A DNA stretch of 64,000 bases from Paraglaciecola mesophila (GTDB lineage Bacteria > Pseudomonadota > Gammaproteobacteria > Enterobacterales > Alteromonadaceae): positions 3,781,001 through 3,845,000 of the forward strand of contig NZ_CP047656.1 in assembly GCF_009906955.1 (NCBI RefSeq), written 5' to 3'. The notes below the pieces were generated by a model. That model saw only the letters and a list, made by a program, of their open reading frames with translations. It had not been told where the DNA came from and did no database searches. Below are positions 8,392 to 17,262 of the stretch, piece after piece. The position numbers and the translations under genes are program-made. Position 1 is the first letter of the stretch, and each line of letters opens with the position of its first letter.

Positions 8392-10632
8392 CTAGTCATA
8401 GGTCACGTTAGTGCTTTGATAATCATCGTTATTCGCTTGAATTTTGTCAGTATTTTTCATTTCAACATTTTCAATAACCGTAACGGGATCACCGTTGGTT
8501 AAATAAAGCGTTAAGGGGGCGCTGTCATTCCAGTTCGTATTCGATATATTTAGTTTTTGCACACCATGGAAATACATAGAAGCCGCTGATCTATGAGTAG
8601 GGCCTTTACCTACATTGGTCAGCGTGTTGTCTTTCACTGTAACCATGGGGCCAAAGGTGCTTTCATCAGTGCCACCTCGATAGACAGTCACCACTTCTTC
8701 TTTTACATCAGTGAAGGTGTTACCGGAAATGAGCAGGTTTTCTACGCTATACACGCCTAAATCATCTACTTCTCGGTTTAGCTGTAATATGGCGCCGGTG
8801 ATATTGCTAAATTCTGAATCAACAATCTCAATGGAGTCAGCAAAGGTGCCTGGGTTTGCTTTGAAAAAGTAAAAATACCCATTGACGTCAAGGTCAGTGA
8901 CTTTTACGTTGCGCACAGCCAAGTTGTAATTGATATTCATCGAATACCCGCTCGTGCTAATGATGGTGTTCCCTTTGTAATCTGGTGATTCAGCACCATC
9001 AAACCAGAGATTTTCTACTTCTAGGGCACCGCCATTTTCAATGTTGATGAAGTTAGGCTTTTGCGAGCGGATAAGGGGTTTTTGGCCTTTTTTCGCCATG
9101 ATAGTAATGGGGTGGTGGATTTCGGCAAACTTAGTTAGCAAATATTCGCCGCCGTTTTGTAGCACCAAAACATCACCAGGGTGGCTTGCTGCTAAGGCGC
9201 TTATTAAGGTATCAGTACCAGGCTCAACCTTGATATGCTTGCCACTTTGAAAGGCAATAACGGTTTCATTTTTTGGATAAAAGTCAGCACCAACTTCCTC
9301 CTTGGTTACCGGCAGCTTTACTTCGCCAAACCCAATTTTTTCAAGCAATGCTTTGTCAGGAGACTTTAAGCCATACTGGTTTGTTGTTACCGAGTAAGGC
9401 GTGCTGGCAAACCCGTTTTTGATTGGGGTACTGGCTTCTTCGTTCAGGTAGTTACCTTCAAAATTAATCCCTGACATATCATCGTATAAGGTAAAGGGGT
9501 CAAGATTCGTTTTGCCCAGAATGATGTTGCCTTTAAATTCAGATGTAGTCGGTGGAGCAGAGCGCTCGGCATCAGCTCCTGCACCAAGCTCTATGTGGTC
9601 GCTGTCGATCACGATATTGTTGTTCATCGCTGAATCAATTACCGGGTCGTAGCGGTTTGGTGGTGAATTAGGTACGCCGTTCATTATCACTAAGGCTCCA
9701 CGTAAACGTTTGCCGGTTAGGCCATACATGTAGTTATTACTTACCGATTGGCTTTCATTAATGATGCGGATGCCACCCGTATTCGGTTTGCGATTTCCAA
9801 GGAAATAGTTGCCTTCTACTGTGGTGAAATGCCCGTGGCGCATAGTTAATGTACCTTGGGTTTCAAAGAAAACGTTGTTGATAAGAGAGTTACCACTGGA
9901 TTTATTTGAGATAATTTCGTGCTCGCCATTTGTGCGATCAAAGTAGTTGAACTGCGCTGTGGTGTTTGAATACTCACGAGAAAAATGGCTAGTGCCAATA
10001 CGCAGTGTTTCGCCGCCGTTGGCACCGAGAATTTGTCTTGGGCCAAAGTAGTTATACTCAATAATATGGTGATTCTTACGACTGGCTTCAGAATTCATTC
10101 TTACTGCTAGCGTGACACCGCGATTACGCTTGTTAACCAATGAGTTATGGTCAAAGCGGTTGTGTTTCCCATACATAGCAACCCATAAATCAGACATTTG
10201 GCGTAAATCTGTGCTGAAATTATCAATCACTGTATTGGTCACGCGAGAGTGATTGGCTACATCTTCGTTGGAAGTGCGAAATGAAATGACTTCTCCTGTT
10301 GGTGTGGCGCCGTCTTTAAATACTAGGCCGGAAACAACGATATATTCACCTGAAAAAGCCAAGTTAGATTGCCCTGTAATGATGACTTTACCTGGGGTTT
10401 GCGCTTTTAGCGTGATGGGCTTATCTGCTTGTCCTTTGCCTTTAAGCACCAGTTCAACGTTATTCCATGTACCGTTTGCCAGCACGATTTCATCGCCAGG
10501 GCCTACGGAGGCTGCTGCTTTGTTAAACTGCTCGATATTTTCAACCAGTGCAGCACGACTTAATTGTGAAAACGACATGAGTGCGAATAGCAATAAAAAT
10601 AAGGATAAGCGGCTGTTAGGCACGTTAGACAT
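8392..10632 (-). CDS. Alginate lyase, PL6 family, two beta-helix domains
   Basis: A 746-residue secreted lyase of the PL6 family (alginate lyase/chondroitinase B fold). A signal peptide covers about residues 1-28 (hydrophobic LFLLLFALMSF, likely cleavage after SRA). The N-terminal parallel beta-helix carries NGGETLRIG near 205 and the catalytic base and acid pair Lys244 (in ISNKSSGN) and Arg265 (in LTMRHGHF). Their spacing of 21 equals that of Lys220/Arg241 in the AlyGC lyase of Glaciecola. The length also fits the AlyGC-like class with a second C-terminal beta-helix. Such enzymes release monomers from the chain end. The ATG has AGGAG upstream. It lies 33 bases after the PL7 gene upstream in the operon. 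Confidence 0.94.
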   Translation of the reverse strand: MSNVPNSRLSLFLLLFALMSFSQLSRAALVENIEQFNKAAASVGPGDEIVLANGTWNNVELVLKGKGQADKPITLKAQTPGKVIITGQSNLAFSGEYIVVSGLVFKDGATPTGEVISFRTSNEDVANHSRVTNTVIDNFSTDLRQMSDLWVAMYGKHNRFDHNSLVNKRNRGVTLAVRMNSEASRKNHHIIEYNYFGPRQILGANGGETLRIGTSHFSREYSNTTAQFNYFDRTNGEHEIISNKSSGNSLINNVFFETQGTLTMRHGHFTTVEGNYFLGNRKPNTGGIRIINESQSVSNNYMYGLTGKRLRGALVIMNGVPNSPPNRYDPVIDSAMNNNIVIDSDHIELGAGADAERSAPPTTSEFKGNIILGKTNLDPFTLYDDMSGINFEGNYLNEEASTPIKNGFASTPYSVTTNQYGLKSPDKALLEKIGFGEVKLPVTKEEVGADFYPKNETVIAFQSGKHIKVEPGTDTLISALAASHPGDVLVLQNGGEYLLTKFAEIHHPITIMAKKGQKPLIRSQKPNFINIENGGALEVENLWFDGAESPDYKGNTIISTSGYSMNINYNLAVRNVKVTDLDVNGYFYFFKANPGTFADSIEIVDSEFSNITGAILQLNREVDDLGVYSVENLLISGNTFTDVKEEVVTVYRGGTDESTFGPMVTVKDNTLTNVGKGPTHRSAASMYFHGVQKLNISNTNWNDSAPLTLYLTNGDPVTVIENVEMKNTDKIQANNDDYQSTNVTYD

Positions 10633-10665
10633 TTTGTTTATACTCCTGGTTTTGTTCTTTTTAAA

Positions 10666-11826
10666 TCAGTTTTGTACAGCCACTGAGCTGGACATAGGGG
10701 TAGCTGGGGCGGCAATCAAAGCTGAAAATGTCACCTTTGTGTAGTCGCCGTTTGCGAAGTCTGTTTCCCAGTCCCCAGTGCCTGCACAAGCTGGATAGCG
10801 AAAGCTAGGGTCGTTCTGCTTGGTGCTGCATTGGTTATACGCTCCAGCTTTGAAGTAAAGTGTTTCGTCTTGGTAAGCGTAGGGATAATCCGAATCGTCT
10901 ACGTCACCTTTGGCATCGATATTATTCGCTAAGTTAATTTGATGATGAACCTTGGGGTGGTTAGCGCTGGTGAATACAAGATGCATTACATTTTCAAAAA
11001 TGTTTATTGTGTAGCTGAATTCCTCACCTAACGCTATCCCCTTGTCACCGGGGTCTGCGGGGTTATCCCAATTATTACCCCACACTGGGTATGCGATATC
11101 GATACGCTTGGGATCTTTTGTGGCGAGATTTCGTTCATAGGTCCAGAACACTGAGCCTGTTTTATGATTGGGCCACTTTTTGTAGGAAATTTTTAAGGGT
11201 TCGTTACCCCAGCCATACCCATCTCTTTGCTTGTTATCATCGAGCTGAAAAGCATGTACTTGGCCTATTACTACTGAATACGCTGGTGGCTTGTTAGGAT
11301 AGCCTGCATTGATTGCCACGTGATCAACGTGCAAGGTGGCGTCTAACCTGCCGCCAATTGCTGCAAACTGCTGTGCGTTTTTATGCGCGGCCAAAGCAAA
11401 ATTGTTATTCGGTGCTCCTTCCGCAATAGACAAGTCTTCGCCGCGAAACATATAACGCAATTCACTGCGTGTATTGGTTGAAGTGCGCTCAGTCGCCGCG
11501 CGATTCGGTGTAGCGAAAACCATATGATTTTGTTCATTGAGGTAGAAAAAATCTGGATGAGAATAGGTCTTTAGCTTAGCTACATCATAAACGTCAGAAA
11601 CGTGATCATCATCGTCATCAAGGGGCACGGTAAGGTACCAGTGGCTCAAGTCAAACTGACTAGCAGGTGCAAGCTGCTGATCACTATTGCTACCGGTTTG
11701 TGATACGCCTGCGGGTGTATTGATGTTTTTACCTCCACAACCAGCGAGCACGACACTGGCTAGTGATGTTGATATTGCTATGGATAGCGATCTTGATGTT
11801 GTTAACACTGCGCTTTTAATCGTCAT
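10666..11826 (-). CDS. Alginate lyase, PL7 family, lipoprotein (QVH type)
   Basis: A 386-residue PL7 lyase with lipobox VLAGC (Cys30), so lipid-anchored. PL7 motifs are RSELR at 120-124, QVH at 189-191 and a YFKAGAYNQ block near residue 330 with the catalytic Tyr. The QVH form is usually associated with polyM preference, complementing the QIH paralogue at the other end of the operon. A linker rich in Ser, Gln and Asn follows the lipobox, suggesting surface display. The ATG is preceded by GGAAC. It is the second gene of the operon, separated from the TonB receptor gene by 121 bases that hold a stem-loop. Confidence 0.93.
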   Translation of the reverse strand: MTIKSAVLTTSRSLSIAISTSLASVVLAGCGGKNINTPAGVSQTGSNSDQQLAPASQFDLSHWYLTVPLDDDDDHVSDVYDVAKLKTYSHPDFFYLNEQNHMVFATPNRAATERTSTNTRSELRYMFRGEDLSIAEGAPNNNFALAAHKNAQQFAAIGGRLDATLHVDHVAINAGYPNKPPAYSVVIGQVHAFQLDDNKQRDGYGWGNEPLKISYKKWPNHKTGSVFWTYERNLATKDPKRIDIAYPVWGNNWDNPADPGDKGIALGEEFSYTINIFENVMHLVFTSANHPKVHHQINLANNIDAKGDVDDSDYPYAYQDETLYFKAGAYNQCSTKQNDPSFRYPACAGTGDWETDFANGDYTKVTFSALIAAPATPMSSSVAVQN

Positions 11827-11879
11827 ATAGGGTTCCGTATCGTTCTATCCGTTTTTCAGTATAGAGCCGGCTAAATAGC

Positions 11880-11910
11880 AGAGCCTATTATGACAATAGG
11901 CTCTATTTTT
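11880..11910 (-). terminator. Stem-loop after the TonB receptor gene, possible attenuator
   Basis: Arms AGAGCCTATT and AATAGGCTCT form a perfect 10-bp stem with a 5-base loop in the gap between the TonB receptor and the QVH lyase gene. On the - strand the following bases are GCTATTTAG, a poor T-run, while the opposite strand has ATTTTT. It is likely a partial terminator or 3'-end protecting hairpin that sets a different level for receptor and lyase transcripts. Confidence 0.55.
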
Positions 11911-11947
11911 CACATGAGTGAGGCGTTTCTAGCCAGTGAGGACTACA

Positions 11948-14929
11948 TTAGAATTTAGCTCTAACACCCACCGTCATACGACGGTCAGCTTCGCTATAAA
12001 GCCAGTTTGAATCTAACTCAGTGATCTGACGAATGGGTTCACCGGTTAAATTAACCGCGTTTGCCACAAGTGTTAGATTTTCATTCACGTCATAACTCGC
12101 CGAAAAATCGAATTGACCGCGTGCATCACGATAGTTGTTCCCCAATGTTGGGTCGAAAAAATCAGCACTTGGATCCGTACGGTTGTAAATACCTGTCGCT
12201 AGCGCGCCTACTGGGCGCACGCGTTTTTCGTCTTGAGTGTCTAGGTATTTGTCGCGCCAGTTGTAGGCTAAACGTACCTGCCAACCTTCATATTCCCAGT
12301 ACACTTGTGCGTTAACCGTGTTGTTAGAGATATCTAAAAGCGGATTGCCATCAGGTTGTTCACTATCGGCATAGGTATAGTTGGTACTGATACCTAAACC
12401 AGACCACGGGCCAGGTAAAAAGCTAAATTGTTGTTGGTACGCTAATTCAATACCAACGATTTTACCGCTGCCGCCATTTACGTCAGTATCAATAACAATC
12501 CCTGTCAGCCCAGCGTCTCTTTGCGCTTCCACATAAGCAAGGTCTTGATCACTTGAAGCGTAATTGACATTAGCTTGGCTAACACCAGCTGTATCGAGTA
12601 GGCAAACATTGACGTATTCCGTCACGTTTTGCCCTTCAACCGTATCGGCACTTGCTTGGCAGGAACTGCTGCTGACGGTAAATGATTCAACGTCTTTATA
12701 GAACACAGCCGCAGACATCAAACCACCCTGGCCAAAGTAATGCTCCGCTGACAAGTCATATTGAGTGACGCGGTATGGGTCTAGTTGATATGAACCCTGA
12801 GTACCAGTGACAAGTGAGTTATCAACATTTAACGCGGGACTTAATTCACCAAACTCCGCACGACGCATTACTTTTGCTGCGGCAAAACGTAGAATGGTGG
12901 TGTCAGTCAGGTTATACGTTGCGTTAAGGCTCGGTAAAAAGTCTGAGTAGTCGTGTTTCGCTTCATCATTAAACGTGCTTGACGTTAAGTCAGTGGTAAC
13001 GTAACGAGCACCGATTATCGCGGTCAGCCGGTCAAAATCTAGATTAAACTGAGTGTAAATTGCTTGCGTTTCTTCTTCGATTTTTGCATAAGAGCCTGTA
13101 TTTCGTACCATGTTGTCGTCCAAGGTACCCGTGAGCTCAAGGTTGCTGCCATCGAGCATTTGTTTAACTCGCTCGTAAGTGCCATCAATATCGTAGGCAA
13201 GTAATGAACCGTCATACACATAGTAATTCGTTAGGGCATTACTCCCTGTAATACCAGCTTGGTCAAATGAATTGTCGTGGTTTATCGCTTTAAAACCACC
13301 AAAAGCATCGTTGAAGTCTCCAATCCATGTTGGTGTCACTACACCATCATAAGACACGCTGGTTTGTAGGTTTTTCAACTCGTCGCCGTTATTGCGCAAG
13401 TCATATCTGTCTAATTCATACTCGCTATCTGTGGTGCGCACACCTGCCTTGATAGAGCGAATAAACTCTAAACCAGCAAAGGGTTCCACGTATTCTACGT
13501 CAAAGCGTATAGCGGTTTCTTCGTTGTCTTCTGTGTAGCGTTGGTGGGTAAACTGACGAATAGCTAGGTTGTCTGGGTCGAGAAGGGCATCTTGATCTGA
13601 AAACGCCAAACCAGGAATTTCATCCCCATCTTGGGTCATTGTAATGGTAAACAAATGCTCGGTGATTGTGCCATCTTCTTCATATTGTTCACGAGAAATA
13701 GGGCGCAAGTTAAACTCAGAATTACGGCGTTTAGCTTCTGATTTAGCGTAAGAGATTTCACCAGACACTTTTATCTGATCAGTTAGCTGAAACTCCCCGC
13801 CTAGTGCATTAGAAATGGATTCATTGGTGGTGAAATCAGACCAGGTTTTAGGCTGAACAAATACGCTGCCTGAGCCAAAGTTGTGTAATTGGCCGTTGCT
13901 ATCACCGTACGCATTGTCAAGCACTAGATCGCCATAATCTTTGCTGTCATTAAGGACTGAGTATGCTTCTTGACCACCGTCAAGCTCTGTTGCATTTACG
14001 TCTAAATAGATAAAACCGTCTGTGTCTTTTGGGGCCCATTGCAGTGATAAACCATATGCTGTTCGCTCACGTTGTTCGGTCTTTTGTTCCACCGTATTTT
14101 GGCTTCTGACTAAGTAATTGCCGCTAGGTGTGTTTGCTTGATCGATATTGCCGTCACCGTCTAAGTCTAATGCGGTGGGCGTCACCAGATTAATAAACTC
14201 GTCACGGCGTAGCTCGCGGTCTTGATACGCCACCACAAATGAGGCACCAAAAGTACCTGCATCACCTAAGTCCCAGTTTGTACCTGCAGCGGCATTAAAC
14301 ATGGGAGCCCAGTTTTCCGTTTTATCCGCGTATTCACCGTCTAAGGTGACAGCAACAAGAGGTTCTTCCAATTCCAAAGGGCGAACCGTTGTCATGTTGA
14401 TGGTGCCACCTAAGGCGCCTTCAATCATCTCAGGGGTAGGCGATTTAATGACTTCGACGGTTTTTAGGAAGCTAGAAGGGAAGTCGTCAAGGCTGATACC
14501 GCCACGTCCGCTACCAGATGTTGAGCGACCATTTAATTCCACGCGGTTCTGAGAAATACCACGAATGGTGACTGATTCGCCCACCCCGAAGTCAGTGCTA
14601 ATAGACACCCCTGTAATACGTTGTAGCGCTTCAGCTATGTTGTTGTCAGGTAACTTACCGATATCTTCTGCCACGATGGCATCGACAATGCGCGAATCGA
14701 AACGCTTCTGGCGAGCTGATTCGGCAAGACTACCAGCGATACCTTGCACCTGAATGACTTCTAAATCGTTATTGGCTGATGCATCTTCAGGTTGAGCCTG
14801 AGCAGCTACAGTTGGCGTGCATAGAATCGCTGCTAGCGTAGCGCCAAAAATTGCACTGTTGCTATTTTTCTCTCTGGTTTTGTTGAAAATGGCACTGACT
14901 TGATTGAGTTTCATCTTGAAGCGTTGCAT
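11948..14929 (-). CDS. TonB-dependent receptor of the alginate operon
   Basis: A large outer-membrane active transporter of 993 residues that would import alginate oligosaccharides with TonB energy. A signal peptide with a long positive n-region ends near PTVAAQA. The plug domain follows with VQGIAGSLAESARQKR and the NNIAEALQRITGVS and VTIRGISQNR segments typical of the sugar-type TonB receptors of Alteromonadales. The C-terminus ends in TVGVRAKF with a terminal aromatic residue. A longer frame with a TTG start at 14998 exists, but ATG at 14929 has AAGGA eight bases upstream and is preferred. It is first in the operon, behind the promoter and operators at 14942-15055. Substrate is inferred from the adjoining lyases. 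Confidence 0.92.
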   Translation of the reverse strand: MQRFKMKLNQVSAIFNKTREKNSNSAIFGATLAAILCTPTVAAQAQPEDASANNDLEVIQVQGIAGSLAESARQKRFDSRIVDAIVAEDIGKLPDNNIAEALQRITGVSISTDFGVGESVTIRGISQNRVELNGRSTSGSGRGGISLDDFPSSFLKTVEVIKSPTPEMIEGALGGTINMTTVRPLELEEPLVAVTLDGEYADKTENWAPMFNAAAGTNWDLGDAGTFGASFVVAYQDRELRRDEFINLVTPTALDLDGDGNIDQANTPSGNYLVRSQNTVEQKTEQRERTAYGLSLQWAPKDTDGFIYLDVNATELDGGQEAYSVLNDSKDYGDLVLDNAYGDSNGQLHNFGSGSVFVQPKTWSDFTTNESISNALGGEFQLTDQIKVSGEISYAKSEAKRRNSEFNLRPISREQYEEDGTITEHLFTITMTQDGDEIPGLAFSDQDALLDPDNLAIRQFTHQRYTEDNEETAIRFDVEYVEPFAGLEFIRSIKAGVRTTDSEYELDRYDLRNNGDELKNLQTSVSYDGVVTPTWIGDFNDAFGGFKAINHDNSFDQAGITGSNALTNYYVYDGSLLAYDIDGTYERVKQMLDGSNLELTGTLDDNMVRNTGSYAKIEEETQAIYTQFNLDFDRLTAIIGARYVTTDLTSSTFNDEAKHDYSDFLPSLNATYNLTDTTILRFAAAKVMRRAEFGELSPALNVDNSLVTGTQGSYQLDPYRVTQYDLSAEHYFGQGGLMSAAVFYKDVESFTVSSSSCQASADTVEGQNVTEYVNVCLLDTAGVSQANVNYASSDQDLAYVEAQRDAGLTGIVIDTDVNGGSGKIVGIELAYQQQFSFLPGPWSGLGISTNYTYADSEQPDGNPLLDISNNTVNAQVYWEYEGWQVRLAYNWRDKYLDTQDEKRVRPVGALATGIYNRTDPSADFFDPTLGNNYRDARGQFDFSASYDVNENLTLVANAVNLTGEPIRQITELDSNWLYSEADRRMTVGVRAKF

Positions 14930-14941
14930 AAAGGTGTCCTT

Positions 14942-14956
14942 ATTGGTATGACCAAT
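14942..14956. promoter_or_regulatory. Palindromic operator, GntR/FadR type, in the receptor leader
   Basis: ATTGGTATGACCAAT is an inverted repeat with 6-bp arms (ATTGGT/ACCAAT) and a 3-bp centre. It fits the FadR-subfamily pattern T-N-G-T-N3-A-C-N-A, the group that includes the uronate regulators UxuR and ExuR, although those favour a 2-bp centre. It lies 13 bases before the start of the TonB receptor gene and downstream of the predicted promoter, where a bound repressor would block transcription. Confidence 0.6.
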
Positions 14957-15011
14957 ATCGTAAGTTTCGATGTTCTTGGTTGAATTTTTGGTACTCAAAA
15001 TGGTAGGCGCA

Positions 15012-15040
15012 TTTATATCGCATTAACTTGGGATTTACAA
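15012..15040 (-). promoter_or_regulatory. Sigma70-like promoter of the alginate receptor operon
   Basis: Read on the - strand, TTGTAA (15040-15035) and TATAAA (15017-15012) are separated by exactly 17 bases, close to the TTGACA/TATAAT consensus. The predicted transcript would start near 15005, leaving a leader of about 75 bases. Operator-like sequences sit on both sides. Confidence 0.6.
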
Positions 15041-15043
15041 TTG

Positions 15044-15055
15044 TGTATTACCAAT
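15044..15055 (-). promoter_or_regulatory. Second operator-like half-palindrome upstream of the -35 element
   Basis: Read on the - strand this is ATTGGTAATACA. It agrees with five of six fixed positions of the FadR-subfamily pattern and abuts the -35 element. The same 12-mer recurs in inverted orientation at 15404-15415. Confidence 0.45.
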
Positions 15056-15558
15056 TAGTCTAATTTTTGTAATATATGTAGCTAAGTTGTTAGTTATATT
15101 GGATATTTATTTTTTCTACATACTCGATTGGGCAGGTTGGCAAGGTGTCCATCGTGATTCGATTTTTGCTGATGAGTTGAGGTTTTTGTGAGGTGGTAAT
15201 TTTAATTTATTGATTTTAAATAATTAATTTCTGTTTTTCACCAGTTGAATTTGGCATTGGTATAAAGGGTAGGTCTTTTTATCATAAGAAAAAAACGCGC
15301 TGGCTAAGCCATAATTACGCGCTGTAAATATTTACATTTCATTCGCGCTAGCACGTTTGCCTATCAGTTAAATTGAGGGAGTGTTAACACTGCTATTTAT
15401 GCTATTGGTAATACAATTGTATTTATTTGGTTAAGAGGGTCTTCTTCACAAGGTCAATGGCCAACTTGATCGTCTCTAATGAGATGGATTGCCCAAGAGA
15501 ATAAAGCTCACTAGGTGCTTAGTGAGCTATGTTGTACAACTTTTTTCTGTATTGGTAA
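15056..15558. other. Long intergenic region upstream of the alginate operon
   Basis: About 500 A/T-rich bases with no credible gene separate the operon promoter from the 3' end of the next gene. The only structured element recognised is the operator-like ATTGGTAATACAA at 15404-15416, which matches the T-N-G-T-N3-A-C-N-A pattern at all fixed positions. It could be an auxiliary operator for DNA looping or the trace of a lost divergent promoter. Nothing else was seen. Confidence 0.5.
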
Positions 15559-16617
15559 CTAAAACGCTAATTGGTAACCCAGTGTGAACATGTTATCCAT
15601 ATCCATTTGTACGCCATTGACGTGATAATGAATGGGTATTTGGTATTCTAAACCAATTCGATGCTTGTTCATTAAAACCGTGTTTACTCCGACGGCGGCT
15701 TGTAGATTGTGTCCCCCGTAGTTAGCAGGATTAGCCGTAGTGACTGGGGCCGTTATTTGGCTATCTTGGCCCTTAATGTCTTCACTGTGATGGTACGTTA
15801 GGCGCAGGGATAGGCTTGTTGATCGAGGTAGTTGATATGCCAGCCAGCCGGACATTTGGTATTTGTCGCCTACCGTATAACCTTCATCATTGCGCTCAAG
15901 GGGAGTAGTGGTGAGGACTTGCGTCCCCCAGCTCACCTGTGGAGTTTTACCTGTATAGGTAAGCCCAAATTCTGCTTGATCGCTCCCTGATCCTAGTTGC
16001 ATAGAATATGGCAGACGCATCGTCATGCGCATGTTCATCGGAGTGAGTACGTCGTCGGTTTCATCATTCGAACCACTGTCTATTACCCAAGACAAGTTAA
16101 AATGCAGATGGTGGTTGGTTGAATCATACAAACGATATAGCAAGCCTAATTTGCTGTCTGCTAGACCAGAAACTTTTGTCGAAAACTGGCCCAATACCGT
16201 ATCCCCCATCATGCCTTCAAACGTGGTTAAATCCATGTCACGTTCTAGGTAATTGAGCATTGCCAGTAAGGTAATGTCATCGTTAGGTGCATACATAAAG
16301 CCCAACATATGCATGTTGGTCGTCATTTCTTTTGGCACTACGCGCACCGTTGCAGGAGGGGCAAACGGGTTGGCGGTAGTGGTGGCAATATCGCTGGCTG
16401 AGATATCGCTACTTCCTTGCAGCATATCGGACATATTCATGCGCATATACCGATAGGAAAACATAAACTCCCCAGCAGCATGCATGTGGTCACCCATCAC
16501 GCCGATAGGGGCGTGGGCATCAGGACGCAATTGGTTTTGTTCGTTGCGTGAGTCGGCGAAAGCGGTGGTGCAAGCGAGTGCTGCACAACAGGCACTTAGA
16601 ATAGTTGTTTTGTTCAT
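15559..16617 (-). CDS. Putative outer-membrane beta-barrel protein, Met/His-rich N-terminus
   Basis: A secreted protein of 352 residues starting MNKTTILSACCAALACTTAFA, a clear signal peptide. The mature N-terminus reads DAHAPIGVMGDHMH, followed by alternating hydrophobic strands and a C-terminus ending YQLAF with a terminal Phe, as in outer-membrane barrels. The early mature part is rich in Met and His (MRMNMSDML, TTNMHMLGFMY), a pattern often linked to copper handling in Proteobacteria. The ATG at 16617 with TAAGAG upstream is preferred over a longer frame starting at 16662, which would spoil the signal peptide. A small secreted protein gene lies 72 bases upstream. Function is unassigned; a copper link is inference. 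Confidence 0.75.
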   Translation of the reverse strand: MNKTTILSACCAALACTTAFADSRNEQNQLRPDAHAPIGVMGDHMHAAGEFMFSYRYMRMNMSDMLQGSSDISASDIATTTANPFAPPATVRVVPKEMTTNMHMLGFMYAPNDDITLLAMLNYLERDMDLTTFEGMMGDTVLGQFSTKVSGLADSKLGLLYRLYDSTNHHLHFNLSWVIDSGSNDETDDVLTPMNMRMTMRLPYSMQLGSGSDQAEFGLTYTGKTPQVSWGTQVLTTTPLERNDEGYTVGDKYQMSGWLAYQLPRSTSLSLRLTYHHSEDIKGQDSQITAPVTTANPANYGGHNLQAAVGVNTVLMNKHRIGLEYQIPIHYHVNGVQMDMDNMFTLGYQLAF

Positions 16618-16689
16618 GTAATTACTCTTAATCGCAATAGTTAACGTATGCCATTCGGGCACATTTATTTTTAGTTTTGATAGGTGCGT

Positions 16690-17106
16690 TTAAGAAAAAG
16701 CAGGTGGGGCGCGGGCGCTGGCTAAAGAATATGGAAGATTTTTTACATAAGAATCGTAAGCTAATAGAGGGAGAAGTTTAGACAGCGGGTGCGTTACGGG
16801 ATTAACGATTGCCACTAGGGTTTTGTCGCTGTGACTGTCTGCCAAATACGCAAAAGTGCATTTTATGCCATGGGCATTTGTAGGAGCGTCATCTGGGGGA
16901 GGAATAAATTCAAGGGCGCCTGTTTGTTCAAAAGCGCTTAGTGAAATCCATTTGTACTCATGACCTGTACATATCAGTATCGCGTCGTCGTTAGCAAAGG
17001 CTTGTGCTTTATTGACGATGCTGTTCGCCGCGAACAAGGCTCCGGTGGCATTAAATAATAACGCGCACAGCAGCAATATCTGCGCGAAATAGTTCGGCCA
17101 ACTCAC
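16690..17106 (-). CDS. Small secreted hypothetical protein, DUF2946-like
   Basis: A protein of 138 residues with a hydrophobic N-terminal segment (YFAQILLLCALLFNATGALFA) consistent with a signal peptide. A Cys-containing stretch ICTGHEYKWIS resembles the Cys-bearing motif of small DUF2946-type proteins found with copper genes, but the match is weak. The only start available is a GTG with AAGG directly against it, so the start is uncertain. It precedes the Met/His-rich barrel gene in the same direction, so the two are probably co-transcribed. No function can be stated. Confidence 0.55.
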   Translation of the reverse strand: MSWPNYFAQILLLCALLFNATGALFAANSIVNKAQAFANDDAILICTGHEYKWISLSAFEQTGALEFIPPPDDAPTNAHGIKCTFAYLADSHSDKTLVAIVNPVTHPLSKLLPLLAYDSYVKNLPYSLASARAPPAFS

Positions 17107-17219
17107 CTTATTGCTGTATTTTATTATACGAATAAAATTGCCACGTTATGTCCGTTAACTTAGCGTTAGTCTACTGTTTTAAAAAAGGAACTTCTAGCGG
17201 GGACGATTAAAATAACAGC

Positions 17220-17248
17220 AAAAAAAAGGGCCGTACGGCCCTTTTTTA
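17220..17248. terminator. Bidirectional intrinsic terminator after the second TonB receptor
   Basis: The perfect inverted repeat AAGGGCCGTACGGCCCTT is flanked by A-runs on one side and T-runs on the other. It lies 15 bases past the stop of the TonB receptor gene at 17263, on the - strand side. It works equally on both strands. Confidence 0.85.
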
Positions 17249-17262
17249 AACAGTAGGTGTGA

